Notes: generated by a model not told the origin, from the sequence alone. Shown: positions 24,674 to 33,465, numbered from the stretch's first letter. The stretch: 64,000 nucleotides of DNA from JAUIET01 sp045106985 (GCA_045106985.1 JBGCFQ010000024.1:129765-193764), one strand, 5' to 3'. Made by a program: numbers and translations.

Positions 24674-25332
24674 AGCCTACTTACTTAGTAAAGAAACTCA
24701 TGCTGGTAGTGCTATTGGTGCTCTCAACGGCCTGTACCACCACAACGATTGACGAGTACCGACAAGAAGGCGTTGACCTGGTGGCTGGACGCTCTGTTGT
24801 CGTGTTGGGTCGCCGGCATACCAGTGGCGCTGTTACCGAGCCTTTTGTTACTTCCTGCATCTCATCGCAATTAGGCCGTGGAAAGAATCCCATCAGTGTG
24901 ATTGGCGAGCAAGATTTTCAAGACAGATTGTACCCCTGGTTTGAGCCTAGAACCGCGCCTTTGCAACTCTCGCGATTGAAAACAGTATTAGCTAAGCCAA
25001 TCATTGCCAATGAGATTAAGAATATGGGCCTGCAGTACATTGTTTGGGTTGACGGCAGCACGCAACGAGGAGCAAGCGCCGGTGGAATGTCTTGTTCTAT
25101 AGGCGTTGGTGGTGCAGGGTGTCTTGGCTTTGGCACTTGGGAAGATGATGGTGAGTATGAGCTTTCCGTTTGGGATATTTCGCAAGACAAACCGGTTGCT
25201 GAAATGAGCGCCAGCGCGGCGGGCGTTTCTTATATGCCGGCGGTTGTAGTACCGTTGCCACTAATCGCTCGAGTGAAAACCTCGGTCTGTAACGGCTTGG
25301 CACAACAGATCAAGCAGTTGTTTCCTGAATAG
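24670..25332 (+). CDS. Lipoprotein of unknown function
   Basis: The 220-residue product has a signal peptide with lipobox VLSTAC (Cys near residue 22). The mature part has the mixed alpha/beta composition and turn pattern of small outer-membrane-facing lipoproteins that sense or assemble (RSVVVLGRRHTSG, then IKNMGLQYIVWVDGS). It contains a Gly-rich hydrophobic stretch with two cysteines (SCSIGVGGAGCLGFG) that could form a disulfide. A CsgG-like relation is possible but not supported enough to name. It is coupled to the upstream lipoprotein gene by an ATGA overlap, and 9 bases separate it from the M48 gene. Confidence 0.72.
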   Translation: MKPTYLVKKLMLVVLLVLSTACTTTTIDEYRQEGVDLVAGRSVVVLGRRHTSGAVTEPFVTSCISSQLGRGKNPISVIGEQDFQDRLYPWFEPRTAPLQLSRLKTVLAKPIIANEIKNMGLQYIVWVDGSTQRGASAGGMSCSIGVGGAGCLGFGTWEDDGEYELSVWDISQDKPVAEMSASAAGVSYMPAVVVPLPLIARVKTSVCNGLAQQIKQLFPE

Positions 25333-25341
25333 GAGCGTAGT

Positions 25342-26814
25342 ATGACTTCCCCAACGTCTTTGATTCATTTCTTACTTATAGCCCTCTTGGCTTGCGGAAC
25401 CCTTTGGTCCGATGACGCTCTGGCGATGTCGGAGAAAAAAGCGATAAAAATTGGTAAGAAAGCGTATGAGCAAATCATCAACAAAAACCCGCCATACCCC
25501 GACGAAGAATTGCAAGCTTATGTTCGAGACATCGGAAACAGACTGGCCTCTCACAGTGATTTAGCCGACAAACCCTGGCGCTTCACGGTGCTTGATGACC
25601 CCGCCATAAACGCGTTCGTTACACCTGGTTATTTCGTTTACGTGAATACCGGACTATTGACCTACATCCAATCCGAAGCGCAGCTAGCGGGCGTTATAGG
25701 TCATGAAATTGGTCACCTTGTGCGTAAGCACCCTGACAGGCAGTCGACAGCCAATGGTTGGACCAAAGCGCTATCAACGATTGCTACGGTTTTGGTCGGT
25801 GTAACAACCGGCAGTGGTCAAGCTGCGAGCGGCGCGAATCAGTTGGGCTCCTTAGCTGGCACCGCACTCGTTCGAGGTTACGGTCGAGATATGGAGTTGG
25901 AGGCTGACGAAGAAGGAGCGAAATACTTATTGGCCGCGGGTTATCCTCCGGAGGCCATGGTGGATGTGATCGCGGTGCTTAAGGATCAGGAGCGCTTTGC
26001 GCGGTTAAAGGCAAAAGAGAAGGGCGCTAGACCCATCGCCTACCATGGCGTGTTTTCCACTCATCCTCGCAACGACAAGCGATTACAAAATGCCGTTCGA
26101 GCTGTGGGCAGTCTGGACGAAGGCGTAGTTGAGCGCGGCCTGGACGGTGATTTTGAAGAGCATATGGAGGGTTTTAAATTCCTCAACACGCCACTGATAT
26201 TCCGAACGACTGGCAGTCGCTATCTCAATCGGCCAATGGATTTCACCCTGGCGTTTCCAAGCGGTTGGTCGATTAAGTCTAAGGGCTCTGTAATCCAGGC
26301 GAAAGGTGAAGGTGGCAAGGCGGTTATCCAAATGCGGATCAAAAAGCTGGAGGAAGAAATAACGCCAGAAAAGTATCTTCGCGAAGTTCGGAATTTTAAA
26401 ACGCTTGAAAATGGCGAGTCTCTGGATAATGAACATATTAAGGGTTATTCGGCTATTGTTCCTGCAAACTCAAAATATCCGGCCCGAAGAATCGCTGTCA
26501 TATTCCACAAGAAAAGGGCCTTCTTGTTCGTTGCTCAGCTCACCGACCCCAGTATCCCCGAAGCCTTGGCCAGCTTTTATGACACACTTTTTATGGCGAG
26601 TTTCTGGAGTTTCAGACCTCTAAACGAATACGATCGGTCAATTGCCTTATCGCGGCACATTAGTTGGTATCAAGCAGAGCAGGGCGTAAGCTTTGAAGCG
26701 CTCGCTGCAGCAAGCCCGATTAAGGAGTTTGCTGAAGAAGAGCTTCGCTTGATGAATGGCTATTACCCTTATGGCGAGCCTAAAGCAGGAGAATGGCTAA
26801 AAATTGTTCGCTAA
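25342..26814 (+). CDS. Exported M48-family zinc metalloprotease
   Basis: A signal peptide (to about residue 29, ALAMS) is followed by a periplasmic M48 peptidase domain. HEIGH at 121-125 provides two zinc ligands and the catalytic Glu122, and MELEADEEG near 184-192 provides the third ligand (E185). The NAFVTPGYFVYVNTGLLTY block precedes them, as in BepA, LoiP and YfgC-type enzymes. The C-terminal part (about 280-490) is not the TPR repeat of BepA but an alpha/beta region of unknown fold. It is the last gene of the envelope operon and has an AGGAG ribosome-binding site. It probably performs quality control or processing of lipoproteins or outer-membrane parts of the complex. Confidence 0.88.
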   Translation: MTSPTSLIHFLLIALLACGTLWSDDALAMSEKKAIKIGKKAYEQIINKNPPYPDEELQAYVRDIGNRLASHSDLADKPWRFTVLDDPAINAFVTPGYFVYVNTGLLTYIQSEAQLAGVIGHEIGHLVRKHPDRQSTANGWTKALSTIATVLVGVTTGSGQAASGANQLGSLAGTALVRGYGRDMELEADEEGAKYLLAAGYPPEAMVDVIAVLKDQERFARLKAKEKGARPIAYHGVFSTHPRNDKRLQNAVRAVGSLDEGVVERGLDGDFEEHMEGFKFLNTPLIFRTTGSRYLNRPMDFTLAFPSGWSIKSKGSVIQAKGEGGKAVIQMRIKKLEEEITPEKYLREVRNFKTLENGESLDNEHIKGYSAIVPANSKYPARRIAVIFHKKRAFLFVAQLTDPSIPEALASFYDTLFMASFWSFRPLNEYDRSIALSRHISWYQAEQGVSFEALAAASPIKEFAEEELRLMNGYYPYGEPKAGEWLKIVR

Positions 26815-26823
26815 GCATGTTGT

Positions 26824-27795
26824 TCACTCTTCTGTTGCGCTCTCGAAGCTGTAGGGAAGGGATAGTATTTCCAAAGCACTATCCGCTATCGTAGGTATTT
26901 GATCGCCCTGTTCTTTTAGCCCCAAAACAAGCAGTAGCTCCAAACCACCGTCTTCGTTTATTGCCGAACTAACGACCTTGCCGAGTGATTTCCCAGTGAG
27001 TTGATCGGCAACTTCTGTTCCCGCTATCGGGGATTCGCTCAGAGCCGGTGTCTCATTGACTGTTTCAAGTTTAGCCCTATACATACGCCGCTTGATTTTG
27101 CCTCGATATTGCGAGCGGGCGACAATCTCCTGTCCTGTGTAGCAGCCTTTGGTGAAGCTTATGCCATTGTTTAATTGCATATTCAGCATTTGAGGAACAA
27201 ATTCATCACTAGTAGCGCTGTTAACCAAGCCAATTCCGGCACGAATAAAGGCGAGTGTGCTGTCATTTGCTGACAGCGCTATGTGTTCGGCGGTTGGCGA
27301 ATTCTGGCAAGTGAAAACTAGGGCTAATTCGCTTTCTTTGCTCACTCGCAGTAATGCCGCGCTGCTTTCGTTTTGGCTGGCGGCCATCGCCTCCGCTGAG
27401 GGTGTTTCAAGCTCAAGGGTGTCGTAGGGAAAACTATCCGTCAGCTTAACCAGTCCAATCTGCCAATTTTCGGAGCGACTTAACTCCGCTTTGGAGAAGA
27501 CGATGTACTTTGCCAGAGTGTCGAGCACAATCTGGGAACTTGACTGCGGGCATGCTATCAATAGTTCATGTTCCGCACCGCCAGGCTGTTGAATAATAAA
27601 AAAGTTTGCCAGAGTTCGTCCCTTGGGCGTACAAAGCGCGAAAAACCCACCTTTTTCTGGACCTATCAAATCTGTGTCGTTGCTTAGTTGCCCTTGCAGA
27701 AATTTCCGACTATCGCTACCCACAATGCTTAGGCATGCCCAATCATCTGCGGTGTCATGTTCTGTACTCAACTTTATCTCCAATACTTGCCGCAT
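26824..27795 (-). CDS. ygfZ: tRNA-modifying / folate-binding protein YgfZ
   Basis: This is a glycine-cleavage-T-like protein that supports Fe-S cluster enzymes such as MiaB in a tetrahydrofolate-dependent way. The signature KGCYTGQE lies in the central part (FTKGCYTGQEIVARSQYRGK), with the conserved Cys. The N-terminus shows KFLQGQLSNDTDLI, also typical. The 323-residue length is normal. It converges on the M48 gene, with 9 bases between stops, and is divergent from sdhE, with 169 bases between the start codons. ygfZ next to sdhE-ygfX is a common gammaproteobacterial arrangement. Confidence 0.93.
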   Translation of the reverse strand: MRQVLEIKLSTEHDTADDWACLSIVGSDSRKFLQGQLSNDTDLIGPEKGGFFALCTPKGRTLANFFIIQQPGGAEHELLIACPQSSSQIVLDTLAKYIVFSKAELSRSENWQIGLVKLTDSFPYDTLELETPSAEAMAASQNESSAALLRVSKESELALVFTCQNSPTAEHIALSANDSTLAFIRAGIGLVNSATSDEFVPQMLNMQLNNGISFTKGCYTGQEIVARSQYRGKIKRRMYRAKLETVNETPALSESPIAGTEVADQLTGKSLGKVVSSAINEDGGLELLLVLGLKEQGDQIPTIADSALEILSLPYSFESATEE

Positions 27796-27964
27796 ACGCC
27801 AACCAGACAGCAGGCTTGCTACTGTTTACAGGGCATACCTTCTGTTTTTTGCGGTATCCTCGCTGCTAGAACAGCAGCGGTTAGAGTATACTAGCAGCTT
27901 CGGTCATTCAATTGCCTGAGCAGACTGTGAAAAGAGCCATAGAGCAAAAAGAGTATCTTGCCCC

Positions 27965-28258
27965 TTGATAGAAGAACCGAAATTAAGTGCCGAAGTTGAC
28001 GCGAAAAGAGTGTATTGGCACAGTCGACGGGGAATGCTGGAACTCGATTTAATTCTGGTTCCCTTTGTTGAACAGCTTTATACAACGTTGACTGAAGAGC
28101 TGCAGAATGACTATAAGGCTTTGCTGGAATGTGAAGACACAGACATATATGCGTGGCTGATGCTCAGAGGCGAACCGACAGAACCAAAACTACAAGCAAT
28201 GGTGCAAAGGATTGTACAACATGCTAGACAACATAGAAGCAAACCTCAAACCCTCTAA
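27965..28258 (+). CDS. sdhE: FAD assembly factor SdhE
   Basis: SdhE promotes covalent attachment of FAD to succinate dehydrogenase. The hallmark RGMLELD (family RGxxE) sits in the N-terminal third, followed by the acidic helix-rich body (LLECEDTDIYAWLM). It is 97 residues from TTG 27965; few other starts exist upstream of the conserved KRVYWHSRRG segment. Its 3' end overlaps ygfX. The context with divergent ygfZ supports the call. Confidence 0.9.
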   Translation: MIEEPKLSAEVDAKRVYWHSRRGMLELDLILVPFVEQLYTTLTEELQNDYKALLECEDTDIYAWLMLRGEPTEPKLQAMVQRIVQHARQHRSKPQTL

Positions 28259-28808
28259 GTTATGCCGTAAATATTTTGCTGGCCTCATGACAGCAGCAAC
28301 GTTGTTAGCTGTTGCTGGTCCAGACAACAATATTTTGCGCCTGGCTGCTGTGGCGTATCTCGTTATTTTCGGATATCACAGCTATGTAAAAGTTGTCATG
28401 CTCAGGGCCGATCATTCTATCGTTGCTATCCACCATAGCGCCGATGACTGGTTCTTGCAGCTGGCCAATGGCGATCGATTCGCTGCTCAGCTCGTTGAAC
28501 ATAGCAGTGTGGTAACGGCTCGATTTATGGCGTTGCGCTTTAAAGCTGAAACTGAAGCTGCGATAACAGACAGTAAAGCTGATGAGCAGCTCCTACCTTG
28601 TGGATCTAAAGCCTCTTCTTATTCTACTTCTTATAATGCGATGACCTCATTCGTGATCAAGAGCTGTTCTCGCGGAAAATCCTATTCTATTCTATTGTTC
28701 GCTGACTCTGCAGCTGGCAATGACCTTCGCTTACTGCGTCTGGTTCTCTTGCACGGTGATCGTTTCACTAATAAAAGCAAAGATGATGACCTGATCGTTA
28801 ATCAGTAA
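28221..28808 (+). CDS. ygfX: YgfX-family membrane protein
   Basis: The product has a positive-leaning N-terminus and one or two membrane segments (about residues 20-36 and 42-58, AAVAYLVIFGYHSYVKVVML region). A soluble tail ends in the LRLLRLVLLHGD pattern typical of YgfX (CptA), a partner of SdhE. The middle WFLQLANGDRFAAQLVEHSSV matches the family's 'W-x-L-x-x-x-x-G' segment. ATG 28221 is preferred; the frame also opens from TTG 28212. It overlaps sdhE by 38 bases. At about 195 residues it is longer than E. coli YgfX, with an insert in the distal half. Sequence similarity is weak, so the name rests partly on position. Confidence 0.7.
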   Translation: MLDNIEANLKPSKLCRKYFAGLMTAATLLAVAGPDNNILRLAAVAYLVIFGYHSYVKVVMLRADHSIVAIHHSADDWFLQLANGDRFAAQLVEHSSVVTARFMALRFKAETEAAITDSKADEQLLPCGSKASSYSTSYNAMTSFVIKSCSRGKSYSILLFADSAAGNDLRLLRLVLLHGDRFTNKSKDDDLIVNQ

Positions 28809-28839
28809 AAACGCGTCGACTATCTGTAGGCGGCGCGGG

Positions 28840-30411
28840 CTAAATACTGTTGGGAGTCAGAACCGTATTCAGCGCCTCGGGTAATGTGTCAGGATAATCC
28901 AATGTGTAGTGCAGCCCTCTACTTTCCTTTCTCAACTGTGCCGAACGAATAATAAGTTCAGCTACTTGAGCGAGATTTCGTAGTTCTATCAGATCATTGC
29001 TTACCTTATAGTTACTGTAGTATTCAGAAATTTCAGTTTGTAGCAGCTCAGCTCTGCTTAATGCTCGCTGTAAACGCTTGTCGGTTCGCACTATGCCAAC
29101 GTAGTCCCACATGAACCGTCTTAATTCATCCCAATTGTGGGAAATAACAACATCTTCGTCCGAGTCGGTTACCTGAGATTCGTCCCAGTAGGCTGGGGTG
29201 CTGCTTTCGTCGACTTCATTCCACAATGCTTCAATGTGCTTGCAAGCAGACTTTGCGTAGACGATGCATTCCAGTAGTGAATTACTGGCCATACGATTGG
29301 CGCCGTGCAAACCGGTAAAGGTGGTTTCTCCTATGGCATAAAGATTGCCGAGGTCGGTACAACCATTGCGATCAATCATTATTCCACCGCAGCTGTAATG
29401 CGCTGCCGGTACCACAGGTATGGGTTCGCTGGTAATGTCCAATCCATATTTGGCACAACCTTCAAGTACGGTTGGGAAGTTGCTAGCAACGAAATCCTTC
29501 GGCTTGTGACTTATGTCCAGATACACGCAGTCGTTACCTAAACGTTTCATTTCATGGTCTATGGCTCGTGCAACAATATCTCTTGGGGCGAGCTCTTCAC
29601 GTTCGTCAAAGCGACTCATGAAGCGCTCGCCGCTCGCCAGGCGCAGCACAGCTCCTTCGCCACGCAGTGCTTCGGTGAGAAGAAACGATTTCGCCTGCGG
29701 GTGGTAAAGACAGGTTGGGTGAAACTGATTGAATTCCATATTCGCTACTCGGCAGCCTGCACGCCAAGCCATAGCAATGCCATCACCACTAGCGCCATCG
29801 GGGTTGCTGGTGTAAAGATAAACCTTACTAGCACCTCCCGTCGCAAGTACCACAAACCTCGCCTTGAAGGTATCAACATGGCCGCTTACGTTGTTCAGCA
29901 CGTACGCGCCAATACACCTTTTTTCATCTACTATCAGATCCACAGCAACGTGGTTCTCGAAAATATCGATTTGTTCGTTGCTCAACACATTGCTAATCAG
30001 CGTTTCTACAACGACCTTTCCGGTAGCGTCAGCAGCGTGCAATATGCGCCGTTTGCTGTGCCCGCCTTCTTTGGTCAGGTGGTAGTCGTCGTCGTCATCA
30101 CGTGAGAACTCAACCCCCTGATCAATTAGCCAATCAACGCTGGCTTTGCTGTTCTCAACCGTGAAGCGCACGGCTTCTTCATCACATAAGCCGCCACCAG
30201 CGTTTAAAGTGTCTGTGACATGTGAGTCAACGCTGTCTTCGGGATCTACCACGGCGGCAATGCCACCTTGTGCGTAGAACGAAGAGCCTTGGGTCATGCT
30301 GGCCTTGGAAAGAACCGCAATCCGCCCACGAGCAGATAGGCTCAAAGCCAAAGACAAACCGGCTATGCCGCTGCCAATGATGAGAACGTCGTGTGAGTAG
30401 TTATCGCTCAT
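28840..30411 (-). CDS. nadB: L-aspartate oxidase
   Basis: NadB oxidises aspartate to iminoaspartate, the first step of de novo NAD synthesis, using FAD. The dinucleotide-binding motif DVLIIGSGIAGLSLALSL is at residues 9-26. The flavoprotein-typical SSFYAQGGIAAV, EFNQFHPTCLY, ALRGEGAVLR and GLHGANRMASNSLLE blocks follow in order. The length is 523 residues. It is divergent from rpoE, with 302 bases between them; nadB beside the sigma-E operon is the order seen in Pseudomonas and E. coli. Confidence 0.96.
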   Translation of the reverse strand: MSDNYSHDVLIIGSGIAGLSLALSLSARGRIAVLSKASMTQGSSFYAQGGIAAVVDPEDSVDSHVTDTLNAGGGLCDEEAVRFTVENSKASVDWLIDQGVEFSRDDDDDYHLTKEGGHSKRRILHAADATGKVVVETLISNVLSNEQIDIFENHVAVDLIVDEKRCIGAYVLNNVSGHVDTFKARFVVLATGGASKVYLYTSNPDGASGDGIAMAWRAGCRVANMEFNQFHPTCLYHPQAKSFLLTEALRGEGAVLRLASGERFMSRFDEREELAPRDIVARAIDHEMKRLGNDCVYLDISHKPKDFVASNFPTVLEGCAKYGLDITSEPIPVVPAAHYSCGGIMIDRNGCTDLGNLYAIGETTFTGLHGANRMASNSLLECIVYAKSACKHIEALWNEVDESSTPAYWDESQVTDSDEDVVISHNWDELRRFMWDYVGIVRTDKRLQRALSRAELLQTEISEYYSNYKVSNDLIELRNLAQVAELIIRSAQLRKESRGLHYTLDYPDTLPEALNTVLTPNSI

Positions 30412-30604
30412 ATTTAATGCTTATAGTGAATTTACTGTCGCCGGAAGGCCGTGAGGCGCCTAGGCTTGCCCCGCCAGCTGCATACCGATACCATGCCCAA
30501 CGCCACCGCTATCGGGTGCGCATGAGATATTGTAATCGCAAGTCGCTCGCAATGCTCGAACACCTGATGCGCTACTTTACAGACATAGAAATTTTCTGAA
30601 AAGG

Positions 30605-30631
30605 GAACTTGACGACCGCAATCGACTCTTA
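30605..30631 (+). promoter_or_regulatory. Sigma-E/AlgU-type promoter upstream of rpoE
   Basis: GAACTT at 30605-30610, then 16 bases, then TCTTA at 30627-30631. This fits the AlgU/RpoE consensus (GAACTT, 16-17 bases, TCtgA/TCaaA). It lies about 80 bases before the rpoE start, which implies autoregulation of the operon. The remainder of the 302-base nadB-rpoE gap holds nothing else I can name. Confidence 0.65.
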
Positions 30632-30713
30632 TTCTTCAGTATCATCGATCTGGGCGGTAAAAACTTGGGGTATTTGATGGGGAACGAAGTACAGATCCTA
30701 CAGAGGGGGTTCT

Positions 30714-31292
30714 GTGGAATCTGCTAGCCAAACTGACCAGCAGCTGGTGCAGCGCGTCAAGAAAGGCGATAAGCGGGCGTTTGATTTGCTGGTACTCAAG
30801 TATCAACACAAGATATTAAGCGTTGTATCTCGCTATGTGCGTGATGTTGGAGAGGTGCAGGACGTCACTCAGGAAGCTTTCATAAAAGCGTACCGCGCCT
30901 TGCCAAAGTTCAGAGGCGAAAGCCAGTTCTACACATGGCTGTACCGAATTGCGATTAATACCGCGAAAAACCACCTCATGGCCAGAGCCAGGCGTCCGCC
31001 AGGCAGTGATATCGATGTTCAGGATGCAGAGTATTTTGATACCGCGACGCAGCTAAGAGACAACGAGAGCCCTGAGAGCCATCTATTTGGCGAAGAATTG
31101 CGTGAAATTGTGAACAAGGCCCTCAGTCAGTTGCCAGAAGACCTGCGGACCGCTGTAACTTTGCGTGAATTCGATGGTCTCAGCTACGAAGATATTGCCG
31201 ATGTGATGGATTGTCCTGTTGGCACAGTTCGATCACGAATATTCAGGGCTAGAGAAGCAATTGATAAGCAACTTGAACCTTTGCTGAATTAA
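30714..31292 (+). CDS. rpoE: RNA polymerase sigma-E factor (RpoE/AlgU)
   Basis: This is an ECF sigma factor of 192 residues that directs the envelope-stress regulon. Region 2 shows LVLKYQHKILSVVSRYVRD and DVTQEAFIKAYRALPKFRGE. Region 4 shows LPEDLRTAVTLREFDGLSYE and IADVMDCPVGTVRSRIFRAR. The start is GTG 30714, preceded by a purine-rich AGAGGGGG ribosome-binding site. It is followed by rseA, rseB, rseC and mucD, the complete anti-sigma and protease set. Confidence 0.97.
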   Translation: MESASQTDQQLVQRVKKGDKRAFDLLVLKYQHKILSVVSRYVRDVGEVQDVTQEAFIKAYRALPKFRGESQFYTWLYRIAINTAKNHLMARARRPPGSDIDVQDAEYFDTATQLRDNESPESHLFGEELREIVNKALSQLPEDLRTAVTLREFDGLSYEDIADVMDCPVGTVRSRIFRAREAIDKQLEPLLN

Positions 31293-31407
31293 GGCGACTA
31301 ATGTATCAGTATTAGAATCTATGGAAAGATTCTCACCACTACCCTGAAGGGCCTACTGATGGCGCACTAAAGGGTCAACAGATGGAAAGTTTGGAGAGTA
31401 ACTAGCA

Positions 31408-31995
31408 ATGTCAGAGCAAGTAAATGAGTCCATTTCGGCCTTAATGGACGATGAAGCGAATGAGCTGGACCTGAGACGCGTACTTAAGAGTGCGGATGAC
31501 AGTGTCCATGCACAGCAGCAGATGCGACGCTTTCAGCTGGCACGTTCAGCAATGCGGGATTCGAGCAGTGTCATGCTCGACATTGATTTGTCAGCTAGCA
31601 TCGCTGCAGCCATAGAGGCAGAGCCAGGATCAGACAGACTGACGCCAGCGTGGATGAAGCAGCTAGGCGGTTTTGCTGTGGCGGCAAGCGTGGCAGCAAT
31701 CGTTGTTGTAGGATCTCAAAGTTTGCAGCTAGGTCAGCCAGACAGCACGGCGCCACAATTTGCGCAACAAACTCCTTCAATAAGTCAGCCAGCGATCCAA
31801 ACTCCACGGCAAGAAGCTCAAACAGTGACCTTGGGAGCAAGCGTGCCGGTCAATACTCGTGAACAACAGTTGCTGCTCGCTCAGCAGCAACGTCGTGTTA
31901 ACGCCTATATGCAAATTCACGCTCGCCACGCATCGATGAATGGCAATCTTGGCGCAGTGCCTTTGGCGCGTTCAGCGGATTATCGAGTTCGTTAA
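31408..31995 (+). CDS. rseA: Anti-sigma-E factor RseA (MucA)
   Basis: The N-terminal cytoplasmic domain (ISALMDDEANELDLRRVLKS) binds and holds sigma-E. One membrane helix lies about residues 88-105 (LGGFAVAASVAAIVVVG), followed by a Gln/Pro-rich periplasmic tail that binds RseB and is cut by site-1 protease. The 195 residues are close to MucA length. The 115-base gap after rpoE contains an AGAATC/GATTCT inverted repeat at 31314-31333. The coding end lies 1 base before the rseB start. Confidence 0.93.
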   Translation: MSEQVNESISALMDDEANELDLRRVLKSADDSVHAQQQMRRFQLARSAMRDSSSVMLDIDLSASIAAAIEAEPGSDRLTPAWMKQLGGFAVAASVAAIVVVGSQSLQLGQPDSTAPQFAQQTPSISQPAIQTPRQEAQTVTLGASVPVNTREQQLLLAQQQRRVNAYMQIHARHASMNGNLGAVPLARSADYRVR

Positions 31996-31996
31996 T

Positions 31997-33031
31997 ATGG
32001 GCGTAATTAGACAACGGTTCCACACAGCTATTTTCGGCATTTGCGCCTTTATAGCGTCGACTTTGGCGGGAGCAGAGCCTGTGGATCCGGCCACTATTTT
32101 CAGTAAGATGGCTGAGAGCCTCCGCAGCCAAACTTATGACGGTGTGATGGTATCGAACCGCAACGGTGAAATGCGTTCTATGCGTATCGTTCATATGGTT
32201 CGCAATGGCGAGGAGCTAGAGCGAATACAGTATTTGGATGGCAAGGCCCGTGAGATTATCCGCGCTGAACATCCTCTTGATTGCGTGCACACTGGCGGCA
32301 AGTTGGTGCTAGGTAACGACAGAAACGGCTTGTTCAGTGTTATCACCCCGGCCGGTGTAGAAAAGTTGAAAGGTCATTACCGTCTTGAGCGTCGTCCGGA
32401 AACCAGAGTTGCCGGCCGCGCAGTTACGGCCATTGCAGTATTGCCGAACGACGCATATCGCTATGGCCGGTTGTTGTATATCGATCAGGCTAGCTATTTG
32501 TTGCTCAAGGCTGAAGTGCTAGACAAGCAGGGGAAAGTTCTCGAAGGGTTTCAGTTTACCCAGCTGACGATAGGCGACAAAGTTGACCCCGCAGCAATCG
32601 ATACAGTGGGCAGCAATATTGTTGAAGAAGGCTTCCATATGTTGCCTCCGAATGGCAGCGACCCAATGGACAGTGCCTGGCAGTTAGGCTGGATGCCTGA
32701 TGGATTTGTCCGGGCTAGTCATCAGAAACATGCGATTAAGGGTTCTGATAAGTCGGTACAATCAATGCACTACACCGACGGCATGTCTGTATTCTCGGTG
32801 TTTATTGAGTCGGCGAACTCATCGATAGAGGCTTTTCAAACAACCTCTGGTAGCACAACAGCCTATGTCGCGCCTATGAAGACCGTTGATGGCTGGCTAT
32901 CTGTAACAGTAGTTGGCGAAGTACCTTTGATTGCCGCTATCAAAATTGCGCAGAGTATCAATGAGGCTCAACCGGTGACAGCTATGTTGGGCGTTAATGG
33001 CTTGGCTGCCAGTGAGCTTAGCGAGCCATGA
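31997..33031 (+). CDS. rseB: Periplasmic sigma-E regulator RseB (MucB)
   Basis: RseB senses lipoprotein and LPS stress and shields RseA from cleavage. The start is ATG 31997, directly after the rseA stop; the upstream extension of the frame overlaps rseA and is rejected. A signal peptide (TAIFGICAFIASTLAGAE) precedes the MucB/LolA-like domain (SLRSQTYDGVMVSNRNGEMR). The C-terminal domain follows (LGWMPDGFVRASHQKH). Length is 344 residues. ATGA overlap with rseC. Confidence 0.93.
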   Translation: MGVIRQRFHTAIFGICAFIASTLAGAEPVDPATIFSKMAESLRSQTYDGVMVSNRNGEMRSMRIVHMVRNGEELERIQYLDGKAREIIRAEHPLDCVHTGGKLVLGNDRNGLFSVITPAGVEKLKGHYRLERRPETRVAGRAVTAIAVLPNDAYRYGRLLYIDQASYLLLKAEVLDKQGKVLEGFQFTQLTIGDKVDPAAIDTVGSNIVEEGFHMLPPNGSDPMDSAWQLGWMPDGFVRASHQKHAIKGSDKSVQSMHYTDGMSVFSVFIESANSSIEAFQTTSGSTTAYVAPMKTVDGWLSVTVVGEVPLIAAIKIAQSINEAQPVTAMLGVNGLAASELSEP

Positions 33032-33465
33032 TCGAAACGGGTAGGGTAGTCGCTATTGCAGGCGACGCTGTCTATGTTGAAACCAATCAGAAATCGGCCT
33101 GTGGCGGCTGCTCAGCTCAAAAAGGCTGCGGTCAAACGTTGTTGGCTAGCATTTTTCCAGAGCGTCGAGACCAATTGTTGGTAAGCACGGCACATTGCCT
33201 AACTCATAAGCCAGCGCTGCACGATACTATATCGTTCACGGTGCCGGATAATGCTTTGCTATCAGGTGCCGCGCGGGTATATCTGTTGCCTCTGCTGGGA
33301 ATGCTTTTGTTTGCCGTGCTAGCGCACCTTATCGCATTGCCTGAGTGGGGCGTAATAAGCCTGTCGTTCTCAGGCTTGGCCGCAGGCGCTTATATCGCGT
33401 CAGTCTCGATGAGTAGCACGTCTCAGAACCGACTCTTGCCTACTTTCTATAAAATAGTTAAATAA
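33028..33465 (+). CDS. rseC: Sigma-E regulatory protein RseC (MucC)
   Basis: This inner-membrane protein of 145 residues has the conserved cysteine cluster CGGCSAQKGCG at about residues 21-31. Two membrane helices follow, near 82-98 (VYLLPLLGMLLFAVLAHLI) and 103-120. In other bacteria RseC affects sigma-E activity and is related to the electron-transport regulator SoxR-reducing systems. Here its job is inferred from the rpoE operon position. Confidence 0.9.
   Translation: MIETGRVVAIAGDAVYVETNQKSACGGCSAQKGCGQTLLASIFPERRDQLLVSTAHCLTHKPALHDTISFTVPDNALLSGAARVYLLPLLGMLLFAVLAHLIALPEWGVISLSFSGLAAGAYIASVSMSSTSQNRLLPTFYKIVK

Noticed and set aside
11324..26814. Zorya-type anti-phage system
   Set aside because: An ExbB-like channel is present, but no ZorC/ZorD helicase or nuclease genes and no OmpA-type stator domain were seen; the rest of the operon is envelope-directed.
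29554..30105. 183-residue plus-strand frame inside nadB
   Set aside because: It lies wholly within nadB, which has clear flavoprotein motifs over the same bases; no ribosome-binding site or family resemblance.
31940..31996. Upstream extension of the rseB frame
   Set aside because: It lies inside the end of rseA; ATG 31997 starts a proper signal peptide.
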